The position numbers and the translations under genes are program-made. The notes under the pieces were generated by a model that saw only the letters and a program-made list of their open reading frames with translations, made no database searches and was not told where the DNA came from. A stretch of DNA of 64,000 nucleotides from Nageia nagi (taxonomy: Eukaryota > Pinophyta), in the NCBI GenBank assembly GCA_050084985.1, contig JBITNC010000001.1, positions 95,666,001-95,730,000 on the forward strand. The letters are read 5' to 3'. Of this stretch, positions 11,581 to 22,640 are shown one piece after another (position 1 is the stretch's first letter; every line of letters starts with the position of its first letter).

Positions 11581-12415
11581 ATCAATACAAAGATTATACT
11601 TATCTAAATCAATATAAATATATATTAGATATCTTGCAAAAGTTTGAATAGAGTGTAGATATGCTATGATCTCAGTCTCTGCTAGAATCATTATTTCTCT
11701 AAGCTCCAACTCTCAACTGGTTGATGCTATAGTCTACAGGTAATTAATTGGTAGTCTTTCATATTTGACTATATCTAAGTCAGATATTATCTTTTCAGTG
11801 AATCTAATGGCATGATTAATGCAAAAACCTTATTTTTAGCACCTTAATGCTGTTAAATAAATTTTTAGGTATGTTGCAACAACTAAGGATCTTGTTCTCA
11901 AGTATCCTAATTTGCTCTCATTTATTCTCTTTGGATTCTCGTACTCTAACTATGGGGGAGATAGAGATGATAAGAAATCAACCTATGCATATGTGTTTAG
12001 CATTTATTCAAGTGCTATCTCTTGAGCTTCCAAGAAGTAGCCCATTATTTTTCTTTCCACCATAGAAGTTGAATATCATGCCATATTTGTTGTAGCCCAA
12101 GAAGCTATTTGGCTAAGGCATATTCTAAAAAAAATTGGATATGAGAAAGCTAGCTCATCTTTGATTTTTTCAAATAATCAATTAGCTATTTCTTTGGCTA
12201 AGAATCCTATGTTCTATCAAAGAATAAAACATATGAAAATCATGCCTATATTATCAGTGAGAAGGTTATTGATGGCCTCATACACTTGGAACATTGTCCA
12301 TCCACCTTGAACTTTGGTAATTTATTCACTAAGCCACTTCTAAAAGCTCCATTTTGTAATCTTAGAGATGCTATCAGATTGATAAAGTTTCTCTCAAGGG
12401 GTAGTGAAACTTGAA
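11581..12415 (+). pseudogene. Copia-1 RT connection and RNase H relic
   Basis: The region degrades the RNA strand of the hybrid in intact elements. Visible blocks, in shifting frames, are LIGSLSYLTISKSDIIFSVN, HLNAVK, DLVLKYP, a DRDDKKST-Y-A-Y-V-F equivalent of the D-R-K-S-T-S-G-Y block, AISxASKK, VEYHAIFVVAQEAIWLRHIL, NNQLAISLAKNPMFYQRIKH and finally LRDAIRLIKFLSRGSET near 12412. The order is correct for copia. Confidence 0.85.
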
Positions 12416-13038
12416 TTCTTATGTTGACTTCATGTTTGTGAAAATAACTTCACCCCTAGGATAATTTTGTGCTATATAGTGTTGAAATTGTTATACACCT
12501 TCATGGTAAGTTCGTTCTGTATGAGGAACTTATTGTATATTTTTTTAAAAGCAAAAATATTGGCCAATATAGCACTGTTTAGTTATCCATATGTAAAGAA
12601 ATCTTATGTGTCTTTTGACACTATTCAATTATCTATTTGTGAGAAACTCATATGTGCATGCTCTATTTTGTAATTATAATCAACATATATTTTATATATA
12701 GTAGGTGACTATGAGTTTTGGTTTGGTATTTTTTTGATGACTTATAGTGCACCATTTATCAGTTCATGATAGCATTTATGTGATTCATCTATCCTTATTG
12801 ATATGAATATGTTGCATCTAACTGATCTTATTATTTGAGCTGCTTATGATTTGTAGGTTTCTTTGAGAGTACAGGTTACTTACTTTAGGTATGCTAAGCT
12901 TTTGGAGACTTTTCATGACTTCTAGTTGGATGACTACTTCACGTAAAAAGTTTTCATCTCCATTGTATCTATTTGAAAGAGAACTCTCTTACTTTTGCTC
13001 TTCCTTCTCTCTTTTTGGCTCTATCCCAATATTGCATT
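12416..13038 (+). other. 3' untranslated region of copia-1
   Basis: No coding domain is expected or seen between the RNase H stop and the polypurine tract. Short open frames (for example 12467-12673) lack known motifs. Confidence 0.5.
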
Positions 13039-13047
13039 AAGAGAGAG
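13039..13047 (+). other. Polypurine tract of copia-1
   Basis: AAGAGAGAG directly precedes TGTTGG of the 3' LTR, the expected priming site for plus-strand DNA synthesis. Confidence 0.75.
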
Positions 13048-13127
13048 TGTTGGAATGTATAATGCATTATTGTAAAGGTTATGTAATAATCTTCTATGTA
13101 AGTTCTATAATACTTAAGGGTATCATG
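13048..13127 (+). repeat. Truncated 3' LTR of copia-1
   Basis: TGTTGGAATGTATAATGC and the next 60 bases match the 5' LTR from 4432 with few differences. Homology stops at 'cttaagggtatcat', after which the minus-strand acidic repeat ORF begins. About 420 bp of LTR are missing. Confidence 0.8.
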
Positions 13128-13787
13128 AGACTCAATATGATGTCCTACACTTTCAAGAGGAGCATGGGGATAAGGTTGTAATTCTATAAGGTGCTCTAAA
13201 GGATCCTCAGAATTCATGCCAAGATCCTCATTTTCAGTATCATATTCATTCCAAAGTGGGTATGAAGGAGTCATAGTATCAAGCTCTGGGAATTCATATG
13301 ATCCAGTAAATGATTTTATATCAAAATATTTGATACTAATATCAAGTTCATCCCTCCATGAACTAGAGTCATGAGACTTAGTTAGAGGCTTGATAGTCTC
13401 AAAAAAGGGGGAACATGAAGATCTTAATTTATCAATGTGTGTTAATGAACTCTTAGTATTTATAACAAATGTGTTATCTTTAGTTTCATATTCATCCCAT
13501 GATGGAGATGAGGAATTTTTTGCATTACACTCCAAGTCTTCATAAGATCCAATAAAGTTTTCTAAAGGTTGAATAAGATGAAGAGGAAGATATTCTAACT
13601 CAACTAAGTATGCAATAGGCTTCTTAATTTTGATATTTATTTCTTCATTTTTAATGTTAGAATCATCCTTTATAACCTCAAAAGGAGAAGTAGGATATTT
13701 ATCCAAGGTTGGTATTATGAGATATGATGAGTGTTCTTCAACATTTACTTCAAGCTTCTCTTGTATTTCTTGATCTTTTGATTTCAA
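13128..13787 (-). CDS. Acidic protein with internal repeats, function unknown
   Basis: A minus-strand open frame runs from ATG at 13787 for about 220 codons before entering antisense copia-1 LTR at 13127, after which the remaining residues are spurious. It is one of the longest uninterrupted frames in a region otherwise full of stops. It is rich in Asp, Glu, Ser and Pro and carries at least two copies of a motif: PSWDEYETKDNTFVINTKSS and PLWNEYDTENEDLGMNSEDP, each followed by L-x-H/E-x-I/L-x-x-L and then a segment ending in SHD. No signal peptide, membrane segment or catalytic motif is seen. It lies on the same strand as gag of element A, which resumes at 4431, so it may be an upstream part of A split by copia-1. 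That link is inference. Confidence 0.5.
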
Positions 13788-13799
13788 TTTGATAGGAAA

Positions 13800-14564
13800 A
13801 GAAAGATAATTTTGGAGTGCAATAAGGTAAAAAGATAAACATCAAATAATCGTCATATTTTTTATCATTTTTATATTTACGAAAAAATAATTATATGCAA
13901 AAATAACCTATTTAGAAATGCACCTTTTCGATGTGATTATCTTATCTAATTTTGTTGATAAATTGAATTAATCTTTTTAATAAGTGATGTGAATTATTTA
14001 TTTTATTTTGTTAATTTTTCTAGATTATTTTTTCTAGTCAGGTATTTAAACAAGGGTAGGCCAGAATCCTATAGGTAATCTATGGCAAAGTATCGGCTTG
14101 GTACTTAAGGTAGTTCTCTTAGTGTAATGGGGCTCAAAGAATGCCGTTGAAGACTATGTTGATACTAGAATCCAAGCACAGCCTCCTTATTTATATTTTC
14201 TCAACAAAAAGTGATGAATTTTACCCTAGATACCAATATTCATCTCTAGGTTTGGCTTTATGACTTATAGTGTGGTCGGTGGGTACACAAGAAATATAGA
14301 ATCAATGGTTGGTCATCACTTCCAACTCATTGATGTTTATTTTAAAAGGTCTTATGCATATATATTAAAAATGAAAAAACTCATGATAACTACAACCCAA
14401 CCTAACATACATTTCCTTTGAGTATATTTTATTTAATATGAAAAAGTAGTGTTTTAATTAATGATTCTTGATCTAACCCATGAAATTCATTTGCCACTTA
14501 GTGTGATTCTTTAATAAAAAAATTAATGAGATTCATTTACTCCTTCCGAGTGTGGAAGTAATTT
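13800..14564. other. Non-coding stretch beyond the acidic ORF
   Basis: No protein or LTR boundary is recognised. If the acidic ORF belongs to element A, the 5' LTR and PBS of A would be expected here or further right, but no PBS consensus is visible. Confidence 0.4.
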
Positions 14565-15055
14565 CATTTACCACTTCTTACTATTCTTATCTACCTTATA
14601 CCTCCTTTTGGAGAGATAAAATAACATATAGAAGAATCCATTAAGTGAATGTAAATTACCTTAAATGAGATTCTTTAACTCCTATTCAAATTACCATCCT
14701 TCAACCCCCTTTTGGAGTGATGAGATAGACCATGAAGATTATTAATGTGAAATAAATTTCTTTAGATTAGGTTCTTTAACTCCTCTTTAAATTACCATCC
14801 TTCAAAACCCTTTCGGAGTGATGAGGTAGACCATGAAGAGTATCAATGTGAGATAAATTTTCTTAGATTAGGTTCTTTAACTCTCTTTAAATTATCATCC
14901 TTCAACCCCCTTTTGAAGTGATGAGGTAGACAATGAAGAGTATTAATATGAGATAAATTTTTTTAGATTAGGTTCTTTAACTCCTCTTAAAATTACCATC
15001 ATTCAAACCCCTTTCGAAGTGATGAGGTAGACCATGAAGAGTATTAATGTGAAAA
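14565..15055. repeat. Tandem array, about 101 bp unit, four clear copies and one diverged
   Basis: The segment 'ttctttaactc' recurs at 14671, 14772, 14873 and 14973, giving periods of 101, 101 and 100 bp. Each unit contains 'aaattaccatccttcaa', 'cctttcggagtgatgaggtagac', 'catgaagagtatcaatgtg' and 'ttagattaggttc'. A more diverged unit lies at about 14570-14670. Related short blocks also occur near 14525 and 15145. Non-coding. Confidence 0.85.
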
Positions 15056-15059
15056 AAAA

Positions 15060-15595
15060 TACCCACCTAGTAAATTAACCAATTTAATGTGTTTGAATTT
15101 GCCTTAACCTTGGTAAATTAACCTTTTGTTCATTCCATTTTGTAATGAGAGTTAATTTCTCCTTTCAAGTGTAGAAGTAATTTAATGAGAGTTCATTATC
15201 AATTTTAGTGATAAAAAGTGAAAAAAGGAAAAAAGTGTTCATTTACTCCTTTCCTATTGCACCCATTCTTATCACCTACAATTGCCTTTTGATGCAAAGG
15301 GAGAGCATAGGTGGGTGTAATGGAAAGTATTAGGTGATTTTATTTGTCATTCCCAAAACCCAACAAAAATAGATAACTTTATTACAAATTATTTAAGTAA
15401 AATAAAAACAATGCATATTTCCTAAACATAAATCTACCTTTTCTACATGCAATCTAGGCAAAGAAATCACAAAAAGGGGGTTCTTTTCCATTTTTCATTT
15501 TTAATTCCTAATTTATGCTTTCAATATTCACAAAAGTTGAAATATGTACTTTTTGTTTTGAGTTAATGACATTTTCAAACTTTTACACATAATCA
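15060..15595. other. Non-coding stretch next to the 101 bp array
   Basis: No gene is seen. Blocks such as 'tcctttcaagtgtagaagtaattt' (about 15161) resemble sequence left of the array, so this may be degraded repeat as well. Confidence 0.4.
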
Positions 15596-15715
15596 TTGGT
15601 GATCTAGAATAGTTGTTGGCATTTCAGTTAAATTGCTAGCATTTCAAAACAAATCATTGGCATTTTCTTTCAATTGTTGGCATTTTATTCTAGATTGCTG
15701 GCATTTACATAGCAC
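15596..15715. repeat. Irregular short repeat of ttgttggcattt
   Basis: Five copies of a core close to 'attg(t/c)tggcattt' lie within about 110 bp (near 15612, 15640, 15657, 15679 and 15705), spaced 17-28 bp apart. A loosely related 'caatgattgga' series occurs at 16550-16625. Function unknown. Confidence 0.6.
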
Positions 15716-15719
15716 CTAT

Positions 15720-17149
15720 AAAAAATAAAAAAAATAAAAAATAACACAAAATCAGTAACAATACCACAAAACACAAGATACCAAAACAAACTTTAAAAAA
15801 TAGAAAACACCCCTTATGCATCATTTTTGATGTAGCTTGCATGTGAGGGCCCTCCTTCTAGCTCCAAAATGTTTACTCAAAAAATAACCCTGCATGCATA
15901 TAAGATGAGAGATATCACAATTAACACCATTCTCTATTATTTATGAGTAAACCTTAATTTTGATTATATATTTTGCCTTGCATGGAGGGATTAAGTACAA
16001 TAAATGATATGGGCCTCTTGGAGGCCTTCTTTACTAATGTCTGCAAGCTCCAAGTAATGTTTTATGAAACCTGCATAAGAAAGAGAATAATGCTAATTGT
16101 TTCTTTTTTGTTGGTTCTTTGGATCTTGTTTGCTCAAATCAGCTATTTTTCCTATAAATCCTACACATACACAAACAACACATCAAAACATACTTGCTCG
16201 CATAGTTTAAAATGTATGGAAGTATAATAAAATACAAGTATGAAAGTATGGAAAAAGGAAATGCATTTACTTACTAAAATATGAATGTATTCTGGTAGAG
16301 TAAGGATGCATTCAATCTCTATTTTTTTTTTCTTACTTCATTATTGAAGGCCTATATATAGATCTTAGAAACTACCAAAGTTGCCATTCTTGGGACAAAA
16401 ATGTAGATGGAAATGCATATCCAACCTTGTCATTATCCTAATCCGAAGTGGGAAGGCATGGAATGATAAGATATCACTCATCCTTTGCTTTATTTTCCAA
16501 ATGCTTTAGTTTTTTCTATTTTTAACTTGATTTTACACATTTCAAGGTCACCGATGATCAGGTATTGAGTACCAATGATTGGACTCGATTATCAATGATT
16601 GGACAAAATTGTTGACGATTGATCTTAAGTTAGGGTTTTTATACCTAATTTTCAAAAGGTCATAGCTCATAAACTATAGCTTCATTTTCTTCACCATTTA
16701 AAGTGTTGGAAAAAAGGTGAAGAGTACATCAATATAATGTAATAAAATCAATAAAATAAGAATATTTAAGTATCTAATTTTAATGATTTCTAAAACCTCT
16801 TTTTAATAGTATTAGATATCAATTTTGAGCTAATTAATTATTGTTCCATGATTTGGCATTTGATAGTTAACCCTTATGATAAGAATAATGATTTATTAGA
16901 TGTGTCATAAGTGAAAGGTATGTTTTTAGGTGTCTGCATTCAGAATCTAAGTGCTTCAAATTTTAAGATCAAGTGTGACCAAACCTAAAAAATCAAGCAA
17001 AACACTTCCACTTTTTGGCCAAAAGTGGGACTCATCTTCTTACACTTACTCAAAAATTTTACTTTACGCTTGCCATTATAGATTTAGGACTTTTAGCGAT
17101 GCTCTTAATGATGGTGATTGTGTTACCATTATTAAAGCTATTTAGTAGG
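15720..17149. other. AT-rich stretch without a recognised gene
   Basis: Two open frames on the plus strand (15973-16227 and 16951-17145) show no known motif. The reverse transcriptase and integrase of element B would be expected on the minus strand here, but none can be read, so B appears to be deleted beyond its protease. Confidence 0.45.
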
Positions 17150-17357
17150 TGTTTTGAGCCACCACCATAGGTCTTTTTTGTTCTATTGAGCATTAAGGAC
17201 CACATCACATCCTCCTAATGGAAGGGCATACATTTTGCTTTGCAATTAATAGTTGCCCATGGTGAGTATCAAATTATTGCATTTCCCTTTACTAGAAACC
17301 TTTGGACCATTATGAATAATCATTTCAAAACTATTCTAAGGTTATGTATAATAATTA
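17150..17357 (-). pseudogene. C-terminal half of the Ty3/gypsy protease of element B
   Basis: Minus-strand reading gives KVSSKGKCNNLILTMGNY, then after a stop LQSKMYALPLGGCDVVLNAQ. This matches the V-x-x-G-x-x-x-x-x-x-G-x-C...G-x-Y...L-P-L-G-G-x-D-x-V-L-G-x-Q-W-L block after the retropepsin catalytic site in gypsy elements. The N-terminal half lies at 25896-26160, on the far side of copia-2, so this protease was split by the insertion. Confidence 0.8.
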
Positions 17358-18973
17358 TGTTGAATATGAGTGACACTGAGAAGGGATGAATAAGTGTGGA
17401 CTAAAACATTAATCTTAACTTGAAATACTTGAAGCAACAATAATAAACTGATAACCAACAAAATTTAGAGATAAATAAAAGCAACTACACAAACCATTTC
17501 ACAACATAGAGCATTTTATGAGGTTCACCATAAGGCTACATCTCCAAAAAGGTTGCTTGGATCATGGTACAAATCCAACCAAGTAAAGCACTAACTTTTA
17601 AAATTACCAGCACCAACTAGTAAGAGCACCAACTCCTCTTATTTTGTAGCACCCACTGCAAGGAGCACCAACCCCTTATTCATCAAGCACCAACTTAATT
17701 TTTAATATGAACAATTTGGAATTTTAAAATGCCTTATCTAAAATAGATCCTAAATGATTTTGCTCTTTAATATCCTCTTCACTTTATTGATATCAAATTT
17801 GATTTTGCAATCAATAAAGAAGTCTCCCATATTCTACCTTCATGGCCAATCTTTTCAGTTTAATAACAATGATAGATTCTCTTCATCTCTTTGTTATTTT
17901 TCATCAGCAATCCTCTCAACACCATTTATTCAACAATGAAACATACTCAACTAAATACATTACACTCACTGCAGCATACACATTTATGTCCTTACAATTA
18001 GCACTGTATCATCTTCTCTTTTGGCCATGCTTGTACATCACACACAAAATAATCATTAACTATTTGTAATAGTTATCAAATCATTTCTAAGTAATCATAT
18101 ACATATTTTGTAACTACTCCTTCAATGCTGAGTATCCATTTTTTGATTTTATAACTGTTGCAACTAAAAAACCTCTTTTTAGCTCTATCCACCATAACTA
18201 TCTTTTTGTATTTTGACTGCTTTTTTTGGGAGTCATAACTTCCTCCATGAGTTTTCAAATAAATAAAAAAATTTGGAAAGCATATTCTTTTTCATACTAA
18301 AAATCTTTAGTTACAATTTTAGCCTCTAAATCCTCGAGTTCTCTGCAATAGCTTCAACAAAGTGGCCCTGAATCTTAATTTGTAACTATTTTTTAAAATA
18401 GAAAATTTAGCGTATTTTGAGGTTGATAATTTTCTCCAAATTTTTCTAAATGATATGAAATTTAACACACACCTTCCTTGTTATATTGGCTACTTTTAGT
18501 TCAATTTCTAGCCTCTAACTCCTTTCAAATTATTTGCAGCATTTTTGACAAAATGGCCCTTCACATAGATTTGACACCTATCACAAATGTAATACATTTT
18601 TTATATTCATATCAACTTAAATATTTAATATTTTTATATTTTTGAGTACCTATTTGGCCAAATATCATCCTATAATTTTTTTTGTCAAAATACAGGCACT
18701 TTTATTTTCTTATCCATTTTTTGTTACTATGTATCATTTTAGAATTGCATTGATATGTAGTTACTTTAGAACTTTTACTTCAGATCTTCATCCTTTGTAT
18801 CACTTTAGTGCTATGAACTTTAGCACTTTGTAGTTACTTTAGTATTATGACCTTTTTCAACATTCTATAGTTACTTCAGTACTATGATGTTCAACACTCT
18901 ATACTTACTTCAATATTGCTTTCTAACTTTATAACAGTGTTACTATGTTGAAAATAATGACAAACATGCAACA
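17358..18973 (-). repeat. 3' LTR of copia-2
   Basis: About 1616 bp, TGTTG...CAACA. On the minus strand it directly follows the PPT. It matches the repeat at 24289-25890 along its whole length, including 'cttaacttgaaatacttgaag' near one end and 'gacaaa(c)atgc(a)aca' at the other. Confidence 0.92.
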
Positions 18974-18986
18974 ATATCCCCCTTTG
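18974..18986 (-). other. Polypurine tract of copia-2
   Basis: On the minus strand CCAAAGGGGGATAT runs directly into TGTTGC of the 3' LTR. Confidence 0.85.
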
Positions 18987-19205
18987 GAATTGTTGGCAAC
19001 ACCCATCCTTTATTGTGTGATAGTCAACCTTTTCTCCCCTTTGACAATAATGACAAAGGGTGCCATTTGATCTTCACTGCTAACTCTATTTTAACTTCCC
19101 TTTAGGCACAACATCTAAATAGTTAGTTACATAGGAGCAAAATAGAAACTATTAAATTACTCCCCCTAAATCCATGCATCATTCTCAAGTAAAAAAATAT
19201 CAAAA
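18987..19205 (-). other. 3' untranslated region of copia-2
   Basis: Short non-coding segment between the RNase H stop region and the PPT. Confidence 0.6.
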
Positions 19206-19811
19206 TCAAAAGCAAATAGATAAAATAATAAATGTTGGTCCCCCCAAGAATGTGCATCCCAGAGCTGGGCTAGTATTGGGTAGTGTGACCACTCCCAACT
19301 TTTGTCTAAGATACTCAAAAGTGAGCTTTGGAAAGGGATTTCTAAAAATGTCTACAGCTTGCTTAGAAGTAGGAACAAACTCCATGGATACTTCTCCTTC
19401 AACCACTTTTTCTTTCAAAAAGTGATACCTGATAGCAATATGTTTTATTCTAGAATGCATCACAATATGTATTATCACTAAATAATGGAATAGGATCAAT
19501 ATGCAATATGCCAAAGTCTTTCATAATTTGTTTCACCCACAGTACTTGATTGTAACTAGATGTGGCTACTAGTACTCTACCTTGATTGTTGAAAGAGATA
19601 AAAATTCCTATTTCTTGCTATGCAAAGATACAAGATTCTCTCCTAGATATAAAGCACCACCACTAGTGCTCTTCCTATCATTAATGCAACTAGCCCAATC
19701 AACATTTGAGTATGCAAATAATGTAAAATCCATACCTATTGGATACCATAGACCAAATTCTTGAGTGCCTTTGAAGTATCTAAAGATCCTTTTCATAGCT
19801 TGTACATGCAC
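19206..19811 (-). pseudogene. Copia-2 RNase H domain
   Basis: From 19811 on the minus strand: AMKRIFRYFKGTQEFGLWYP, AYSNVDWASCINDRKSTSGG (equivalent of Y-S-D-x-D-W-A-G...D-x-R-K-S-T-S-G), then LGENLVSLHSKK. After a frame break, HSRIKHIAIRYHFLKEKV and EFVPTSKQAVDIFRNPFPK and finally FEYLRQKLGVV give the C-terminal part (usual H-S-R-T-K-H-I-D-I-R-Y-H-F). The usual T-K-P-L-P is RNPFP here. Two of the catalytic carboxylates appear altered (D to N). Confidence 0.9.
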
Positions 19812-20715
19812 TTCTTAGGATCAGCTTCGAATCTTGCTACCATACACATAGCTTGTAAAATATTAGGCCTAGTAGCAGTAAAGTAAAGCAAGCTACCTAT
19901 CGTGGATCTATACATTGTGTGATCAAATCTAGGTGAGGTGTCTTGTTTGATCAACTTATAGCTTGTAGTCATTGGAGTTCCTATTAGTTTATTGTCCTCC
20001 ATATTAAACTTCTTCAATATTTCTTTGACATACTTAACTTGGGAAATGAATATACCTTTATATTGCCAATTAATTTGAATACCAAGAAAGTGTACAAGTT
20101 CTCAAATCATTAACATTTCATATTATTTGCAAATTTGATGCATAACTCATTCTTGTTGCTACCAAATATGATATCATCAACATACACAACAATAATGATT
20201 AGATGTCCATTCTCATGTTTTACATACAGATTGCTACCAATAATACTTTGTTTGTATCCTTGTTCAAAAAGATATTTTTTCAGCCTTGCAAACCAATCTC
20301 TTGGAACTTGTTTCCACCCATATAATGCATTTTTCAATTTGCACATTTTACTAGGGCCATCTCTTAATTGAAAACCATATGGCTTTTCAATGTACACTTC
20401 TTCTTCTAAATGACCATTTAGGAATGCAACTTTAACATCCATTTGGAACACTTTAAACTTCTTATATGCAACTAAAGAAAGGAACATTCTAATTTTTTCT
20501 AATCTTGCTACAGGTGCAAAAGTTTCATCAAAGTCTACACCTTCAACTTGTGCATAACCTTTACAAACTAATCTTGCTTTATTCCTTACAATCTTACCTT
20601 GTTCATTGAGTTTGTTTTTGAACACCCATTTTGTGCCTATCACATTCTTGTTGATAGGTCTAGGAACTAGGTCCCATGTCTTATTCTTTTCTATTTGATC
20701 AAGTTCCTCCTCCAT
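19793..20715 (-). pseudogene. Copia-2 reverse transcriptase (RVT_2) and connection
   Basis: The best preserved domain in the window: a 201-residue frame at 20715-20110. It opens with [19 protein letters not shown], then [70 protein letters not shown] with the first catalytic Asp intact, [12 protein letters not shown], and [12 protein letters not shown] with the catalytic YVDD box intact. After a stop the connection resumes at 20017-19793: MKKFNMEDNKLIGTPM, DHTMYRSTIGSLLYFTATRP. The length and order match the RVT_2 family. Confidence 0.95.
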
Positions 20716-21713
20716 GGCTTCAATCTAATACTTGTCCTCATAAGCTTTTGCTACATTCTTTGGTTCAATCTTAGACAATAGTGAGTAATTAATTTGTTCT
20801 TGTGCTTTTCTCTTCTATGTTTATACACTAGTTTGTGGATCACCAATGATTTGCTACTAAGGATAATTTGTTTTTACATAATTGGTAGGTGATTTTGAGG
20901 TTGATGACTATTGTAAGTCCACATCAACTTGTTGTTGTGATACAACAAGTTATTTTGCTTCTAATTCTAATTCTTCATCATCTCCTTCAATCAAATCATC
21001 ATAGTAAGGACATTTTTCATTTTTTGTACTTGCAACTTTAGTTCCTTCATATACCATGACATCAATACTATCAACTATCTTATTCAACCTTTTTTTAAAA
21101 CATTGGTCTGCTTTGGTCTTGGAGGAATATCCAAGAAATATCCCCTCATCAGATTTGTCATCAAATTTACCAAGACTATCATTATTATTTCTGATATAAC
21201 ATTTTCTTCCCAAAATTTTAAAATTTCTTATCAGTTATTTTTCTACCGAACCATAATTCATATGGTGTTTTGTCTTCATGAGGTCTCACTAGGCATCTAT
21301 TATGAATGTAGATAGTTGTATGAACAACTTCTTTCCAAAACTTATCAACGACTTTTTCATCAATCATCATTATTCTATCCATCTCTAGAATAGATCTATT
21401 CTTCCTTTCACTAACACCATTTTGTTGAGGAGTTCTAGGGGCTATAAGTTGTCTCCTTATTCCATGTTTTTCATAGAACTCAATAAATTCTTCTAAGATG
21501 AATTCTTACCCTCTATCAAATCTTAAACACTTGATCTTCATTCCAATTTGATTCTCAACACTACTTTAAAAGACTTAAATATTTCAAAGGCTTCTAATTT
21601 ATGTCTTAAAAATTGTACCCAATTCATTCTAGTGAAATCATCAATGCAAAGCATAAAGTACCTATGACCATGAATAGTGTGTGTTCTTGTAGGATCATAC
21701 AAATTAGTATGAA
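20716..21713 (-). pseudogene. Copia-2 integrase core and C-terminal region
   Basis: Inserts cDNA into the target. The minus-strand reading includes YFMLCIDDFTRMNWVQFL (first Asp), then CLRFDRG with a stop before EF (second Asp), then PQQNGVSERKNRSILEM (Glu), so the three catalytic acidic residues are all visible but in a broken frame. WKEVVHTTIYIHNRCL follows. The open frame 21213-20950 holds the C-terminal block KSDEGIFLGYSSKTKA, then CFKKRLNKIVDSIDV, typical of copia integrase tails, and an acidic linker before RT. Confidence 0.9.
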
Positions 21714-22290
21714 CTAATATAAGAGGTTTGCTTGTAGAGAATTATTTATACTTAAAAGATGATTTGGTTTACTTACCTCTCTGGCAATAAGAACATATAT
21801 GATTAGAAGGCTTGGTAAATCCCTCATTAATTTTTTTGTACTAATTTTGACCAAATTAGCAAAATTTATGTGTCCTAACCTTTCATGCCACAACCAACTA
21901 GAGTCTTCTTGGTTGATCATGCATGAACCTTCATTTATCTCTATTGATGTGTATAGATTTCTAGAGGTTCTTATTCCATAAGAAACCAACTTTCTAGTAT
22001 CAAATCTCCTTATTTCACAATTGTGTCTCTTAAAGATAACATCATTCCCCTTGTTAAAAATATAACTTATATTACACAGGTTGTGTTTCAAACCAATAAC
22101 AAATAGCACATCTTCATACTTCACTTTACTATCTCTAAGTTTAATAGTCCCTTTTCCAAAAAATTTTGCATTCCCATTATTTCCAAACCTTATAGATCCA
22201 CCTTCATATTCTTTCATGTTTTCAAATCTTTGTTTATCTCCAGTCATGTGACTTGAACATCCATTGTCTAGGATTCAAGGTTTTGGTTTA
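21714..22290 (-). pseudogene. Copia-2 protease and GAG-pre-integrase
   Basis: Near 22265 the minus strand reads ILDNGCSSHMTGDKQRF, the copia protease signature (I-L-D-S-G-C-S-x-H-M-T-G-D) with Asp kept and Ser changed to Asn; the preceding Trp codon is a stop. The open frame 22247-21714 continues FENMKEYEGGSIRFGNNGNA, VLFVIGLKHNLCNISY, and the zinc-binding WLWHERLGHINFANLVKIS. The final C-x-x-C is reduced. The MTGDK...EGG..FG context resembles the SIRE/Maximus-type copia lineage, but this assignment is not certain. Confidence 0.9.
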
Positions 22291-22439
22291 CTCTGAGCCT
22301 TTAAGGTTGTTTGCACTATCAAACATTGATTGACATTGATCTATTTCTCATTCCACACTTTCTTAACTTTAGGCTTCATTTCGAATTTTATTGTTCTTGC
22401 TCAAATGTGAGTCTTCTTCAATTGTTTCAATCTTCTTTT

Positions 22440-22640
22440 CTCTTGCATATTTGATTTTTCAATATTTGGCAATGTGTCCTATGTTGTGACACTTGTAACA
22501 TTCTACTCCATACTCTATATAGAATCAAAAGCATTTTTATCCATGAATTGAGCTGGATTAACACTCAATTGATAGTTTACAACCTTATGACTAAAGTGAT
22601 GACATTTAAAACAATATCCAAAGACTAACTTACTTTGAAT
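22440..22640 (-). pseudogene. Copia-2 gag zinc knuckles, two copies, both broken
   Basis: Minus-strand YCFKCHHFSHKVVNY (about 22620) and, downstream, ECYKCHNIGHIAKY followed by a stop (22500-22459) are C-x2-C-x4-H-x4-C nucleic-acid-binding knuckles. In each the last Cys is lost: Tyr in the first, a TGT-to-TGA stop in the second. Confidence 0.8.

Larger units (their letters stand above)
4432..13127 (+). mobile_element. Ty1/copia retrotransposon copia-1, degenerate, 3' LTR truncated
   Basis: Boundaries come from a repeat shared by two places: the 66 or so bases starting 'ataatgcattattgtaaagg' occur at about 4442 and 13058, preceded by TGTTGAAAT at 4432 and TGTTGGAAT at 13048. A degenerate PBS follows the first copy (4935) and a purine tract AAGAGAGAG (13039-13047) precedes the second, which fixes a plus-strand element. 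Between them lie gag, protease, integrase, reverse transcriptase and RNase H fragments in the Ty1/copia order. The total of 8.7 kb is long because about 3.5 kb of extra sequence separates PBS from gag. The 3' LTR breaks off after 80 bp, so no target-site duplication can be read. Confidence 0.85.

Noticed and set aside
12969-13127. C-terminal extension of the acidic ORF
   Set aside because: These codons are antisense copia-1 LTR and PPT, so the extension is accidental.
14565-15055. CRISPR or LTR candidate
   Set aside because: Units follow each other without spacers and lack TG...CA ends; a tandem array explains it.
16951-17145. 64-residue plus-strand frame as a host exon
   Set aside because: No motif and no splice context; it overlaps the place where element B should continue on the other strand.
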